DNA of 64,000 nucleotides from Nissolia schottii (taxonomy: Eukaryota; Streptophyta; Magnoliopsida; Fabales; Fabaceae). Every line of letters begins with the position of its first letter. Positions within the stretch are counted from its first letter, which is position 1. Both the position numbers and the translations under genes were made by a program. Below the pieces are notes generated by a model that saw nothing but the letters and a program-made list of their open reading frames with translations, ran no database searches and was not told the origin of the DNA. Below, piece by piece: positions 49,605-62,028 of this stretch. Location of the stretch: contig QANU01076963.1 in assembly GCA_003254905.1 (NCBI GenBank), positions 262,568 to 326,567 of the forward strand, given 5' to 3'.

Positions 49605-51150
49605 GTGGAAAATCCAATATTTGGAATTCTTATCATATTCATTTTTTTTCTTCTTCAAAGTTTTAATAAACTTCTGTGAAAATATATGTGTATATTTTGT
49701 GTTGTCCTTTTTGGTTACTTTTTGCTATAGTTTCACCCTGAGGTTACAAAAAAAGAAAAAATGGAAAAAAGAGAGAAAAAGGTATTGATTGTTAGGATTG
49801 ATTGGATGTGTCTCCCTGAGGAACCAGCAAGGCAAGGAGTAACAGATAGGGGGAAACAACAATAAAAAAGCAAGGCAAGGATTTGGGTTACATATACTAG
49901 TTGAAGTGGTCAAGTCACCTGATTGAAGAAAGCTAGATGTTGAAATAGCCATTTAGGGGCTATAGTTATTTTTTTTTTCCTTTTACCTTTTTTTTTAAAG
50001 TTTTTTCTCCATTCTTCAATTAGTACTACTATTTTTTTTCCTTCATTTTTTGCCTAGTATTTTTTCTCCACTTGATTTTTAACCGTAACGGATTTTGTCA
50101 TGTCTCTTCTTGCAACCTATACCTTTTGATGGATGACGCTTTAGTAATGTCTTGAAAAAGGATGAAAGAGGGACAAGAGAACTCTGTTGGTGTGATTGGA
50201 TTGGATGGATGGTGTCTCTGTTGCATGTTGGCCATCCACAAAAGTTTGTTTTCATTTCGTAGATGGTTGTGATTAAATTTGTTTGAATGTTTGGGACTTC
50301 TTTTAAGTTGAACCTACTATTGCTTGCAAAATTTTATTGGCTTCCTTGTGTTTTATGGGTCATGAAACCCAACCCGTTGTTTCTGGAATCAAAAGGATTT
50401 GTTTATTGATTGTGTGTTGAAACAATGGATTTTCATTTTTTTATATTGCTAGGTTCATCGTATAAACAATAGAGCAATGCCTATTGCACGTAGGTAAGTG
50501 AAATAACAAAATTAGCTCCTCCACCGATTTTTTCCCCAAAAGATAATCTTAATATCTTTTACTAGTAAGTGATCCTATGTATTGCAGGACACATATAAGA
50601 TTATAAGTGTTGATTAAGTTACATGATATTTTAGAAAGTATAGTTAATAAACAAATGATATTATAGAAATTATTGAAAGGATTCTTATAAATATTTTTAT
50701 ATATTTTATGGTTCTTCCTTCGGGGTCTAAGTTTGTATGAGGTTATTAGTACTTTCTTATATTTGAATAGTTATGATTCAATCATAAATTTAAAGCAAAA
50801 ATGAATTTGAGTTAATAGGATACATGACAAAATCCTAAACACTAAGGTATCGATACCTTTAAATCTTGTGAGGTATCCAAAAAAACCCCATATTTTATAT
50901 AACAAAGAATTTCATGGAAGATAAAATACAAAGTAACATTATTAATTAAAAATAATAAATTTAGAAGTTACTTTTAAAACAAATAGTTTAGTTGATTTAA
51001 ATTTAAAATGTTAATTTAAATTTTAAATATTAATACACCAAAATATTATCTTGTTTAATAACATAATAGAATTATTTTTTGGTAAAACTTTGAAGGATAG
51101 ATTATGTTCGTCGATGGGAATTCTTACAAATATATGCACTCAAATTGAAC
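49605..51150. other. Intergenic, cyclin 3' region and AT-rich DNA
   Basis: The first 100-200 bases are probably the cyclin 3' UTR. No gene or element with defined ends is seen in the rest. Confidence 0.55.
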
Positions 51151-51589
51151 ATATGTCTATAATATGCACATGGTAAATTTTTTACAAATGTATGAGCGAC
51201 GGTACTGAAATCGCCACAAGCAATGACGATTTCAGTACCATTTTTCTTTTAAAAAAAAGGTGTCAGGGGGCTAAAATCGCCAAGGGGTGGCAAATTTAGC
51301 ACTGACATGACTAAAAAGTGCTTGTTGAAATCTCCTAGGAGGGTGGCGATTTCAAACCCCCTTGAGTCAAAATTTTGACTGAACGAAAATGCACCAGGAA
51401 GAAGAGGTCACCTATAAAATGGGAGGTAGGGGGCTTCTTCCTCTTCACAATTCTCTCATTCTTCTTCTTCCTCTTCACCATTCTCTCATTCTTCTCTTTT
51501 TCATCCTCTCACTCCTCTTATATCTATTCTTCTTTTGTTGATCATTTCATTTCTCTTAGGGTGTTTGTGTTTTTGTTTTGATACAAAAA

Positions 51590-54530
51590 AATGAATAGGA
51601 GAGGTATTGTTGCGTTAATTTTTTTTATAATGGTTCAATGCAAAAGAATAATGTTGAGGGCATTGAGTTTATTAGTCCACACGATTCTGAGTTTATTGTA
51701 ATTTGGTCTTCCATGTCATTTGCAGACTTATGTGGTGTAATATCTTCTCATTTTCAAAAGAGTGTGGCAAGAATAAGATATAAAGCTCCAGTGTCTTTCA
51801 TGAATGGGTTGGTAAATTTTGACCTGTGACGATATCAAATGACGCTCAAGTGCAGCAGATGTTTTATTTATACGAAAATTATAATACACATTTGAGTGAC
51901 AGTGATATGTTTGTGGACTTCGAGGAGATATCTGCGAACGTTGGTTTAGGTGCCGGTAAAAGTTCAAACAAAATGCATCAGCAAGACGTTGAGGCAACAT
52001 TACTGTCAGATGATGAGTTCTTTGCTGAGGAAGATGACGATGCAAGTTGGAGTGAGCATGAAAGTGACATTTTTTAAGGCGATGGAACGGACAACGATTC
52101 AAGTATTGTTATATAAATTTAGTAGCAAAATAAGCTATGATAATAATTATAATTTTAATTACATTTAACTATTGGGATTATATAATTAAGTGTTTATAAT
52201 TTAATGTCAAGTCAGTTAAACCAAAATGGAAATATTTTGTACTAAAATGGGTCGAACAATATTATATCTTAAATTAATTATGTACATTGACAGATATGCA
52301 AAGTATGCTTTATGCTTGGATCGTGATGAGGATCTTGCATATCAGAATTGCAAACCTGTTGACTAGAAATTGTAGTTTAGTAGGAAAATAAACTACAATA
52401 ATAATTGTAATTGTAATTGTAATTACATCTAAGTATTGAGTTTTTTAATTAACTATTTATAAATTAATGCCAAGTCAGTTAAAGTGGAAATATTTTGTAC
52501 TAAAATGAGTCCAACAATATTATATCTTAAATTAATTGTGTACATTAACAGATATGCAAAATATGCTCTATGCTCGCCTTGTGATGAGGATCTTGCGTAT
52601 CAGAACTGCAAATCTGTTGACTATAATAATAATAATTTTAATTATCTATTATTACATTTAATTAATTAATGATTTTATTAAATGATACAGATGACGTAGG
52701 AAATTCACAACCGGATGATCCACCAGCTTTCTTGCGCACCTTTGATGTTGAGGGGATGCGTGCATCTAATTTTGGAGATTTGTATAATGATTATTTTGCA
52801 GGTGATGATCTGCACATAGGAAAATATTTTGCTAATAAGGATGTAGTTAAAGAAGTTGTTGCAAGCCATTGCCTGCGTATTAGGTTTGATTACAAAATTA
52901 AAGAGTCTGAACCGGCAACGTACTTCTGCAAATGCAAGAACTTTGGCCAAGGATGTGAATGACTTATTAGGGCTACACTGAAAAAAATAGTTGCTTTTGA
53001 GAGGTCACAAAATACAACGACCCTCACACTTGCCTTGCTACGCGACTTACACGCGACCACTCAAAGTTGAGTTCTTTTAAGATTGCTGGCATGATATTAG
53101 AACAGATAAAGGCGAAGCCAACAATGCCTATAAATTTCATTCAAGCAACTGTTATGGACCGCGAAGTATATTTGCCATCATATAGAAAAGCTTGGCTTAC
53201 AAAGCAAAATGCAATTGCACAAGTCTATGGCAATTGGGAACAATCCTATAATGACTTGCCATATTGGTTGATTGCATTACAACATTTTAATAATTCATGC
53301 CCATATGAAGTTGATACTGTTGATGCTTACAACGCCGATGGATCTATTAGGACAGATGCTATAACTTTTCGACTTACGTTTTTGAGGTTTTGTTCCTTGT
53401 ATTGAGACATTCAATTACTGCAAGCTTATGATCTAGGTGCATGGAAAACACTTGTATGAAAAATACAAGGGTGTTTTGTTGATGGCATCAACACAAGATG
53501 GTAATCAAAACATTGTTCCCATTGCATTTGCGATTGTCGAGGGTGAAACATGAGATGCATGATATTTTTTCTTGAAACATCTAGGGAAATCGTTACCAAA
53601 GGGATGCCAAATTGGCTTGATATCTGATCGGCACAAGTCTATAAAGTCCGCAGTATGACGAATGAGTGGTTTATGGGCATACCATCTGTACTGTATCAGA
53701 CATATTGCACAGAATTTTTCCAGACACTTCAAAGTGAAGTTCATGGAAAAGCTTGTGAAGGGTATTGGTAAATTACATTTTTTTTATTACTTCTGTTTAC
53801 AATTTTCCATACAAATATTTATTTCATTAAATTTGAGTATGAGTTTTTAAACATTTTTTTAGGGTATTCGAGCATAATAGAGCAATACAATCGTCGTTAT
53901 GAAAGACTGCACAACATAATGAAGCGTATGGCCACTTGGATTGACAAGATCCCTAGAGAAAAATGGATTTGTGCCTTCGATGGTAGACGCTGCTGCTGCC
54001 ATATGATGACAAACCTAGTCGAGTCAATGAACTCCAAATTTCTAGAGGCTCGCAATTTTTCGATGATGACATTAGTGCAAGAGACATATTTTAAGACATC
54101 TGCCTTGTTTGTTACAAACGTGAGAAATGCACATGATCGAAGGAATGCAGGTCACGAATACTCAGAGTTTTTGACTGCAATATTACAAAAAATGATGACA
54201 CAAACAAGGGCTTTACAGGTTATACTCACCTTTATACAATAGTAAATCCATTTTTACAAGTTTTGGATTTTGGTTATGAAGTTCACGATTGTGTATTGCA
54301 GGTTCACGAATTTTCAAGAGTTTTGGAAGCGTTCTATTACAATGATTTATCATCAGGCAATCAGTTGAAGGTTGATCTGATGAGGGCATATTGTGGCTGT
54401 GGCATTTTTCGAAGATTTAAGTTTTCGTGTGTTCATGTAATGGCATGTTGTGACACTGCGAGTCTGGACTGGCGGATATACGTCGACAGTGTTTACACCA
54501 TGGACAACCTTTGCAAGGTGTACGAGTAAG
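51590..54530 (+). pseudogene. MuDR-type MULE transposase, decayed
   Basis: The pieces, in order, are an N-terminal PB1-like region (51638-51829, continuing in another frame at 51826-52077 with DNDAQVQQMF-like sequence and an acidic stretch), then a duplicated small exon (52292-52363 and 52550-52621). The MuDR domain follows (52690-52962: VGKYF-like, KEVVASHCLRIRFDYK, C-x-C ending in QGCE). The MULE core is at 53160-53760 (KYKGVLLMASTQDGNQNIVP, AFAIVEGE, GLISDRHKSIKSA), and a SWIM zinc finger at 54386-54450 (CGCGIFRRFKFSCVHVMACC). In-frame TGA codons occur at about 53550-53562 and 53655. The position of the first catalytic aspartate, next to HLYEKY at about 53445, reads histidine. The enzyme would cut the element ends; here it is inactive. 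Confidence 0.85.
52106..52621 (+). repeat. Tandem duplication of 258 bp inside the MULE transposase
   Basis: The landmark aaatattttgtactaaaatg starts at 52230 and 52488, and the exon-like block agatatgcaaa(g/a)tatgct ends in tgttgac at 52363 and 52621. Both give an offset of 258 bp. Each copy contains an AT-rich intron part, an acceptor (acag) and the same 24-codon exon. A partial third start follows at 52622. Confidence 0.85.
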
Positions 54531-54600
54531 ATTTTCAAGTTGTTGGTCACAAATCAACGTGGCCTCGAGTCACATATCCGCTTGTTATTCCAGACGAAAG

Positions 54601-54806
54601 TTTAAAGTTAAGGTTAGGGTTATGATTAAGGGTTAGGTTTAGGGTTTAAGATTTAGGGTTAGGGTTATGGGTTAGGGTCTATGATCAGACTTATGGTTTA
54701 AGGTTATGGTTTAGGGTTAGGGTTTAATTATAAGGTTAAGGTTAGGGTTATGATTAGGGTTTAGGATTTAAGGTTAGGGTCAGGGTTTAGGGGTGTGGGT
54801 AGGGTT
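54601..54806 (+). repeat. Interstitial telomere-like repeat block
   Basis: About 200 bases consist almost wholly of ttagggt, tttaggg, ttatggt and gggttaag variants. This is degenerate plant telomere repeat (TTTAGGG) on the plus strand. It lies between the transposase 3' end and the converging plant-mobile-domain gene, and is followed by (aat)n tracts at 54810-54832 and 54870-54886. Confidence 0.85.
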
Positions 54807-54923
54807 AATAATTAATAATAATAATAATAATAATGAGAATGAAGAGGCGGAGGAGGTTCTATTCATATTAATAATAATAATAATAATATTGGATCTAATG
54901 AATTTAAACAGGTAAATGTGCAT

Positions 54924-57137
54924 TCATCTTCGGCCTATAAAGTCTTGGGATTGGCCTACGGGCCTTGGTGCCTCTGTAGGGGTATATCTATTGGGTGCCC
55001 TAATATTTTCATAGTCTCGAAGATCATACACCTGTTTAGTTGCGCCATTGGTATTAGCTCCATTGTCATTACTCCAACGCTCCATTAACCGTTGCACTCG
55101 TCTCTGCACTCCTCGAACCACCCTCGTAAATAGGTTTCCCCTTCTACCAGATCTAGGAGATGGTTTTCTTGGATTTGCATCATTTTTGTTGTCATTGTCA
55201 TCATATGATGCATCCTCTGGCGGTTCATTTAGATTAAACGGTACCCTAACCCCAGTGTTAGAACTTGACGGCTCAGAAACACCTCTACGCACTTTCACAC
55301 GATCCATGTCAACTGATCTTCTTGGTGATCATACGCGTGGCTCACTAGATCTTGAAGAAGATCCTACATGGAAGGACCTTCTACCATATAATTGTTGCTC
55401 ACTGTACCCTTCACCAAGAAGAGGAGATCGTGTGCCAGGTCTGTATGGAGGTGGAGTGACTTCAACTTCAACTAGATATGGAGTCACTTCAACTTCATCA
55501 ACTTCATTCTGAGGATATTGTGACGACGAGGGACCAGTGTTGAACAATTCAAAGTTCCCGTCAATTTAGTGCAATTGTTGAGCCATTTATTCGCCTAGCC
55601 AAGCATAGAAACCAGATTGGGGAGATGGATCATACAAATCAGTTTGGGGAGTCAGAGCATAGAAACCATGCAGATGCGCATCATCAAATCCATATGGTGG
55701 GGGCACATTACCATGCGGTGATGAAGGAAAGTATTGCTGCCAAACATCATGTACTTGTTGATGATCATGTATTTGCTTAAGAAATCTACGACCATTATCC
55801 AATACCACTGCTAATACTGCACGGTTGGTTTATAAGTAATAAGTCTTTCAGTGACTAGTGCTATGTGGTTGTCCACCTTTGAGTCCACTGATAATGCCTT
55901 TGCACCCAATTTATACATGTCAACTCTTGTGGATTTCCCCTCAAATCGAGATTATAAGCGCAACCCAAAATGTTGTAGCTAGGCCCAATATGCACCGTCT
56001 GAACCAGACCAAATTGGTGGAGCACGTGATTAGCTGCATGCCACTCAACAATCTCAAAGCTTATTAGTGGACATACTACTGACCATGTACCTCGTTTATT
56101 CCTCATTTCCCTTGGGATGACTGCAGCAACCTTGGGTTCACGATATGAAAGCCATATAAACTGCATACAAAAATAATCAATTACAGTGGGATATTAACAA
56201 AACACAATTGTTTATAATATTTTAACTACTTAATCTATACCACGTTTAGGGCAATGTTGTCAATGACTTTTCTGCATTATTTGACGGTAATATTATGGAG
56301 ATTGGAAATATACACATGATCAATTCATCTGGAAGATATTATATTAATTAAGTTAATAATAAAAAAAGCATAATTATACTAATAATAAACATTGCAACTG
56401 TCAACTTAATAAACTATTACCTTGTCACAAGGGGAAAATGGAACTGGTTCTGGTCATGTGGATTGGGTGCAAGTGTAGGGAATTTATGAAAAGTCCACAT
56501 TTGAAGAAGCACCATGCAACCACTGATTCCTTTACAATTTGTGCGTGTAGCATGACATAAATATCTTTGAGGCATGGCCAGAATAACTGAATCCCAACTA
56601 TATTTTTCTAAGCCACCCAAATCTCGAAGAATAACCAAGTACTTCAAATGGATCAAGTTACCATGCTTATCACAAAACAAAATATTGTCAAACAATCGCA
56701 AAGTATATTCGCGTGCATGCCATGTCACTATTTGTTACATGTCATGCACATCAATATCGTTGCCGATAACGGCGCCAAAATTATTGTTTAGCCACATCAA
56801 ATTAATGAATGCTTTGTCTATGTCATTGGGACTAGGTGTAACTCCAAAAAGTTCCTGACATAGATTTACAAGACTTGGTCCCAAAAATACAATCTCCGAT
56901 GCGGTTACAGTTTCACTCTCACTGGCAATCCTAAGTATTATGTTCACATCCTCCAATGTGATCGCACACTCACCGTGTGGAAGATGAAACATGTGAGTTT
57001 CTGGCCTCCACCGCTCAACAAGCGTGAAAATAAGCCATTGGTTCACTCCAATTTGGGGTAACAAGGCCGCCTGTAACAAATCGACATTTTCCAAATACAA
57101 CCATGTAAGGGGATTTGGTGGCTCAATAACCCCGCTC
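54924..57137 (-). pseudogene. Plant mobile domain (PMD, MAIN/MAIL-like) gene, decayed
   Basis: On the minus strand, 57137-56735 reads the N-terminal PMD (NQWLIFTLVERWRPETHMFH, GECAITLEDVNIIL, LCQELFGVTPS). After one in-frame TAA the same frame continues to 56417 (YTLRLFDNILFCDKHGNLIH, KYLVILRDL, GISGCMVLLQMW). After an intron, 56166-55861 completes the domain (VCPLISFEIVEWH, NHVLHQFGLVQ, NLDLRGNP). A proline-rich, low-complexity tail with repeated GFYA follows in pieces down to 54924. PMD proteins occur both in plant transposons and as host proteins (MAIN, MAIL1, which act with the phosphatase-like PP7L). This one lies inside the MULE and converges on its transposase. Confidence 0.8.
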
Positions 57138-57950
57138 TAGTCCGCAACCTCCGTGCATTTTGTGACAATAATAATTAACATTAAAAAATAAACAAATAAC
57201 AACTATTTTTTACTACATTTATTTTTTTATTAAAGCTATTACATATTTCTGATAAACAAGATCCTCACACTAAGACAAGTGTAGAGCATACTATGTGTCT
57301 CACTTTTTTACTACTATGTTTCAATATAACAATTAAATATGTTTGAATATATACATGAATATACACATGACCAATCAAATATAACGTTAATAATGGCTAT
57401 ATAATATAAATATAAACTTGATCATTCGGAAGGATTTTTTCTGAGATGTGTAACAACAAATTTACAGTATCATCTTCCTTCTAAGGTCTCACCATCGTAA
57501 TACTATTTTTTCACTAAAATACAGATAAACATTTTCTTTGTTATAACTTGTTTGAAAGGAAAAACTTAAGAACTTAACTAAAAAAACATAAGCATTGCAA
57601 TGAAAAGAAAAATTAGAACTGCTGAGAATTAGAACTGAAGTGAAAAAATACAAACTGAAGTGAGGAGTTGTTGCGAAAAGGAATGACTTATTTATAATGT
57701 TGGTGTGAAGGAGTTTTCCCTCGGTTTGATCTCCTGGTCTCGTCTCCCCCTTAGAAACATAATGCATTAGAAAGTGGCATGTAGGAGGGCTAAAATCGCC
57801 TCATGCAATGACGATTTCAACACCAATTTTTCTTTCTTTTTTTTTTAAATACTAAAATCACCCTACACTATGGTAATTTTAGTAATTTGCCCCATACGTT
57901 TGTAAATTGTATTTTTGACCCATGTTTTGAGAAAGAGTTAACCTTAGGAA

Positions 57951-60844
57951 CACAGATATGTTAATGCCCCCCTTGGATGAAATTTGACAAGCCGAAAAGA
58001 ATTCTTGTCATTCTATAAAACATGGTTAAAAGTTAAAACCCTGGAATATAACAGTAGATTACTTGGTTGAGATTGAGAACGTCATTGCTATTTGGTACTT
58101 GAATACTATAATTGTACTTTTTCAAAATTGACAATGAGATACAAAGGAATAACTGAAATGGTGGTTTGTTGCCTACCATCTTTTGTTCAATACTCTATTC
58201 TACTTAATTTATTAATTTTTGATAATTTTTATAACAAAATTTATCAAAATTTGTTATTATTTTATGTTGTATATGACCATAATAATATTGTTTGAGATTA
58301 CGATGCAACTCTCTACAAATATTGTATTGAAAAGTATTAATTTATCACATTAAATCATATAATCCATCAATATGTTATATTAAATTATGAAATGATAATA
58401 AAATTCGATGAACTTCGTTATAAAAATTATTAAAAATAAATAAATTAAGTAGTATAAAGTATTTACTCATATAACTGATGAGAAACCGTTAACTGAAATA
58501 ACAAAAGATAATTCTCATTATCTTGGTTGAGATAGAGAAGAACACCATTGGCATCTGGTAGTTGAGTACCATAATTGTACTTTATCAAATTTGACAATGA
58601 GATAAAAGAGATTGTCGTAGAGGACATTTGCATACGGGAGTTAGTTATTTATTTATTTGATGAACATTAGGGGGAGGCATTTTGTCAAACATCGAAAGAT
58701 GCAGTTGCAAATTGCTCACTAGTTTCTACTTAGAAGAGAAAGAATAAAAAAGAGGATGAATTCAGAAATGTTGAAGGGTCCAACTAGAAATTCGTGAAAG
58801 ATGATTGGTGTCAGCGGTCAGAGCGGTACTTGTGCTGAACTGGGTCTGGCTTCCGCACAAGCCGCCTTGTGTTGGACGAGAAAATTGGCAATGGCATCTT
58901 TTTGCTGAAGACAATTGAGCCCAACAACAGCACAGCATTTCTATTCATCATGGCCTACTTTACTATCTCTATGGAGGTTGATTTGAGATGACACATATGC
59001 TCATATAAAATACAAACGTAAGTTTCTTGAATGTAACCATAGTGCTCTCTTAGTACACTTGCAACCATATATAGTCGCATGAAATTCACCGTGTAACACA
59101 ACAAACCCCACTAAAGTTAAAAAGAATTGATTTGATTACCGTCTGTTACTCAGCGCACAAGACAAAATATATGGTCAAGGTCAACAAAAGGAAGCTAGTC
59201 TTGTGATCATGATCAAAAGGACTTAGAAAATCATTTTATGTTTCTTATACTTTTTCCATTTTTAGTAACTCTTTTTCTTAAAGCGCCTATCACAGGCTAA
59301 ATAGCCAGAGAACCCTAAAATCTGTCTCAGTATTTTTCAACCTGTGTTCCCTGGTGTAAACGGAGACAAGTCAAGGTTGGCCTTGTGCCCTCTTTTCAAC
59401 GGCTTAATTTAATTTTGGTTATTAACATTAAAACTGGACCAACTTCTTCTAACAATCTATTTATTTTTGTTTTAGCGTTCTCAGCGATGAAAATTATGAC
59501 TTTATGAGGATACCAACGCAAAGAGATTCACCAGATACCCTTGCCGAAGCTGCCCATTTGACAGAACAGTGTAGACTGTGGACTTGGCAAATGAAAGCAG
59601 TTAATACTCCAAACCTACTCCTAAAAGGTATGTCCAGGAAAAGGGGTTCGTTCCATTGCAGTCACAACCATCAAAGTAACACCACGAGCTTTCCCTCCAT
59701 TAGTACATAAGAAGCTGTAGTCAGTTTATTTGGATTAAATTGGAGTACTTTTCCCGGTCTCCTTCAATAACAGCTATCAACCAACATTCCTGGCTAACTG
59801 CAGCATCAAAAATAACTTGAGAGAGGACAAAGGGTCCTCCAGATGCCCGAGAAAATTTCTGATCAAGAGACAGCATGCTACGTTTAATTTATAAAACGTT
59901 GAACCACAAGCGGAAATATCTACAACAACTTCAATATGGGTACTCCATTCAGAGCTAAACCAAAATAATTTTGACACTTGAGACATTCAAGATTAATGAC
60001 GATTGGTTTCCTCCTCTCTTGACAGACAAAGCAGTATCCTGTAAATTCATAATTGAAGCCCTGCCTTCAGTTCACAGCCAAACAATCCAAGTGCATTTGC
60101 CCACCATAGAAGGTACCTCCCCAAGATCTCAAACCTCAAAAACTTCCCTAGTTCAATTGCTCATCAGTATACAGGGAACTCATGTCTACAATGCCTAAGA
60201 ATAGCAGTCGCATTCATCATTAAAGAGAAGAAAGCTATTACATAAATTTTCTTTTTTGTTTCAATAATATCTGTTGAGTCATCCACAACTCAATTGGCAT
60301 TATCGGAAGCTTAGATATCCAATCTTAATTCCTAATTGAATCCCACCTGGATGACATAATCCCCTGCATTTGATCTTGATAGCCATGATGATGATAATTT
60401 AACTCTTACACTAATTCCTTGGTCCAGCCACAATAAGTCTGATGGCACTATCAGCAAAGAACATGCACAAGAAGACTTATGTAAACAATACATCTGCGAC
60501 TTCTTAATAAATTAAAAGAAACTGTAGGTGGGTATCATCACAATTCATAAAGAATAACAATTAAATAAACTAATCAAATTAACTTAAATTACAACCAGTA
60601 CACTGCAAATTCACCTCATTGTAGGAAAGGTTTTAATTTATATAATATAAATCACTTCCAATACCAGCATCAAGCACCAAATTTAACCCCTAATTTGTTC
60701 GCCTACCAAACTTTGCGCATAAAGACTCTTGGTTTAATTGGCTTCTTTTGAAAGAGGCAGGCAACAAACAAGACCTTGATTTACGTGTGACTGTGTGAGA
60801 ACACAGAAATGAGAAAGAATGTACCTAATTTGTCTGAATTGATT
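57951..60844. other. Intergenic, no gene supported
   Basis: The stretch contains the second fold-back MITE (58163-58488) and otherwise AT-rich DNA. The block 59480-60200 is less AT-rich and has short frames (for example 59504-59710) without recognised domains. Part of it could be transcribed 3' of the Ca2+-ATPase. Confidence 0.5.
58163..58488 (-). mobile_element. Fold-back MITE, copy 2 of the family at 24.4 kb
   Basis: Its right arm (ttataaaaattattaaaaat, then aaattaagtagtataaagta, tttactcat, gagaaacc) is the reverse complement of the left arm of the element at 24399. Its left arm (actctattctacttaattta, then taatttttataac) mirrors it. The two copies are therefore in opposite orientation, 34 kb apart. 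Confidence 0.6.
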
Positions 60845-61847
60845 TTAGACAGACCCCACGGGGATCATCTTCAAAGCTGCTGCAACTGGCATGCCAAGGA
60901 CTCCGAATAAAACGCTACCAAACCACTGTTTCAAACTAAGCGGAGATGTGTTTGCAAAGGTGCCCAAGAATTCAACAATTATGATTTGGAAGACGACAGT
61001 ACAAGTGAGGACTGCTACAAACACGTAATTCTTCAGTATACCTTCAAAAACATTTATCTTCTCCATATCTCTGGAACTGATCTCATTGAAAACCTAACGA
61101 GACATTTAAATAACGGTAAATAAAAAAGCACAACCAGAGAGCATATTGCAAGGAATCATAGTCAGAACATTTTATATATACAGGAAGTTTCAATATCGAT
61201 TATCACACACACACAGAGGTCAGAAATTAAGTCCAATGCAGTGATGGTGTAAGTTTACCTGACAGAACACAAATGAGTTGAAAATGAGTGTATTCAATAT
61301 CAGATCAGAATCTGGGCCATCAAGATGAAAAGCTACTGTTCCTCTGGTCTGGAGGAACCAAAGTACAACAAATTGATATATTGACTGCCCCAAGATATTC
61401 CTCCACATCACATTACTGATAAAGTTTCCTTTCCTACCAACAGGTGGTCTTTTCATCAAGTCATCAGTAGGAGGCTCAGTGGCTAGTGCAAGTGCTCCAA
61501 GAGTGTCCATAATCATATTGACCCAAAGAAGTTGAACGGCAGTGAGGGGAGCATTTCCTAAGCATTAATATATACCATGAGGGGACGAAAAAAAGTGAGA
61601 CAATTTAAATAAGAACTTACTGCACAAAAAATTGTTTGATAAGTAAGATAAAAATAAGGACAGCATCATGATTACCGGTCAAACAGGCAGAAGAGAAGTT
61701 GACAATCAAAGCAACAATATTTACAGTTAGCTGGAACTGCACAAATTTCTGTATGTTTATGTAGACTGAGCGACCCCATTTGGCCACAGTCACAATAGTG
61801 GAAAAGTTGTCATCTAGTATTATTACATCAGCACTTTCTTTTGCTAC
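60845..61847 (-). CDS. Autoinhibited Ca2+-ATPase, ACA1/ACA2 type, last three exons (partial)
   Basis: This is the C-terminal part of a P2B-type calcium pump, which exports Ca2+ from the cytosol and is relieved by calmodulin binding at its N-terminus. Exons on the minus strand are 61847-61676, 61557-61259 and 61093-60845, about 240 codons in one frame, with stop TAA at 60847-60845. Visible parts are the end of the P domain ([19 protein letters not shown]), M5 ([16 protein letters not shown]), M6 with the Ca-binding [20 protein letters not shown]7 ([15 protein letters not shown]), M8 ([17 protein letters not shown]), M9 ([20 protein letters not shown]) and M10 ending [16 protein letters not shown]. 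The sequence fits the ACA1/ACA2/ACA7 group rather than ACA8-10. The N-terminal 800 or so residues are not in the window: either they lie beyond 64000 or they are lost. Confidence 0.88.
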
Positions 61848-61950
61848 CTGAAATTGGCAGAAAACAGCTTTATAAAACCATTCATCCAGTGCACGTATAC
61901 CAATAGTAAGGTTGGGAATTGAGAAAATGAGTATTATGCAGTATGAAGCA

Positions 61951-62028
61951 TCTCTTTGACTGAAGACTTTGCCAATTGTTGTAACTAAATCTCTTTGACT
62001 GAAGACTTTGCCAATTGTTGTAACTAAG
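61951..62028. repeat. 39-bp tandem duplication
   Basis: Two near-identical copies of tctctttgactgaagacttt, each followed by gccaattgttgtaactaa, start at 61951 and 61990. Confidence 0.9.

Larger units (their letters stand above)
51150..57950. mobile_element. Mutator-like element (MULE) with transposase and plant-mobile-domain gene
   Basis: Both ends carry related inverted sequence. On the left are acatggtaaattttttacaa and atgtatg, then tgaaatcgccacaagcaatg. On the right, inverted, are acatgggtcaaaaatac, ttacaaacgtatg and a tgaaatcgtcattgcatgag block. These are diverged terminal inverted repeats. Inside are a MuDR-type transposase (+) and a plant-mobile-domain gene (-) that converge. The exact ends and the 9-bp target duplication usual for MULEs could not be fixed. 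All open frames are interrupted, so this copy is dead. Confidence 0.7.

Noticed and set aside
54601..54806. A true chromosome end
   Set aside because: The repeats are degenerate and flanked on both sides by transposon genes and, further out, host genes.
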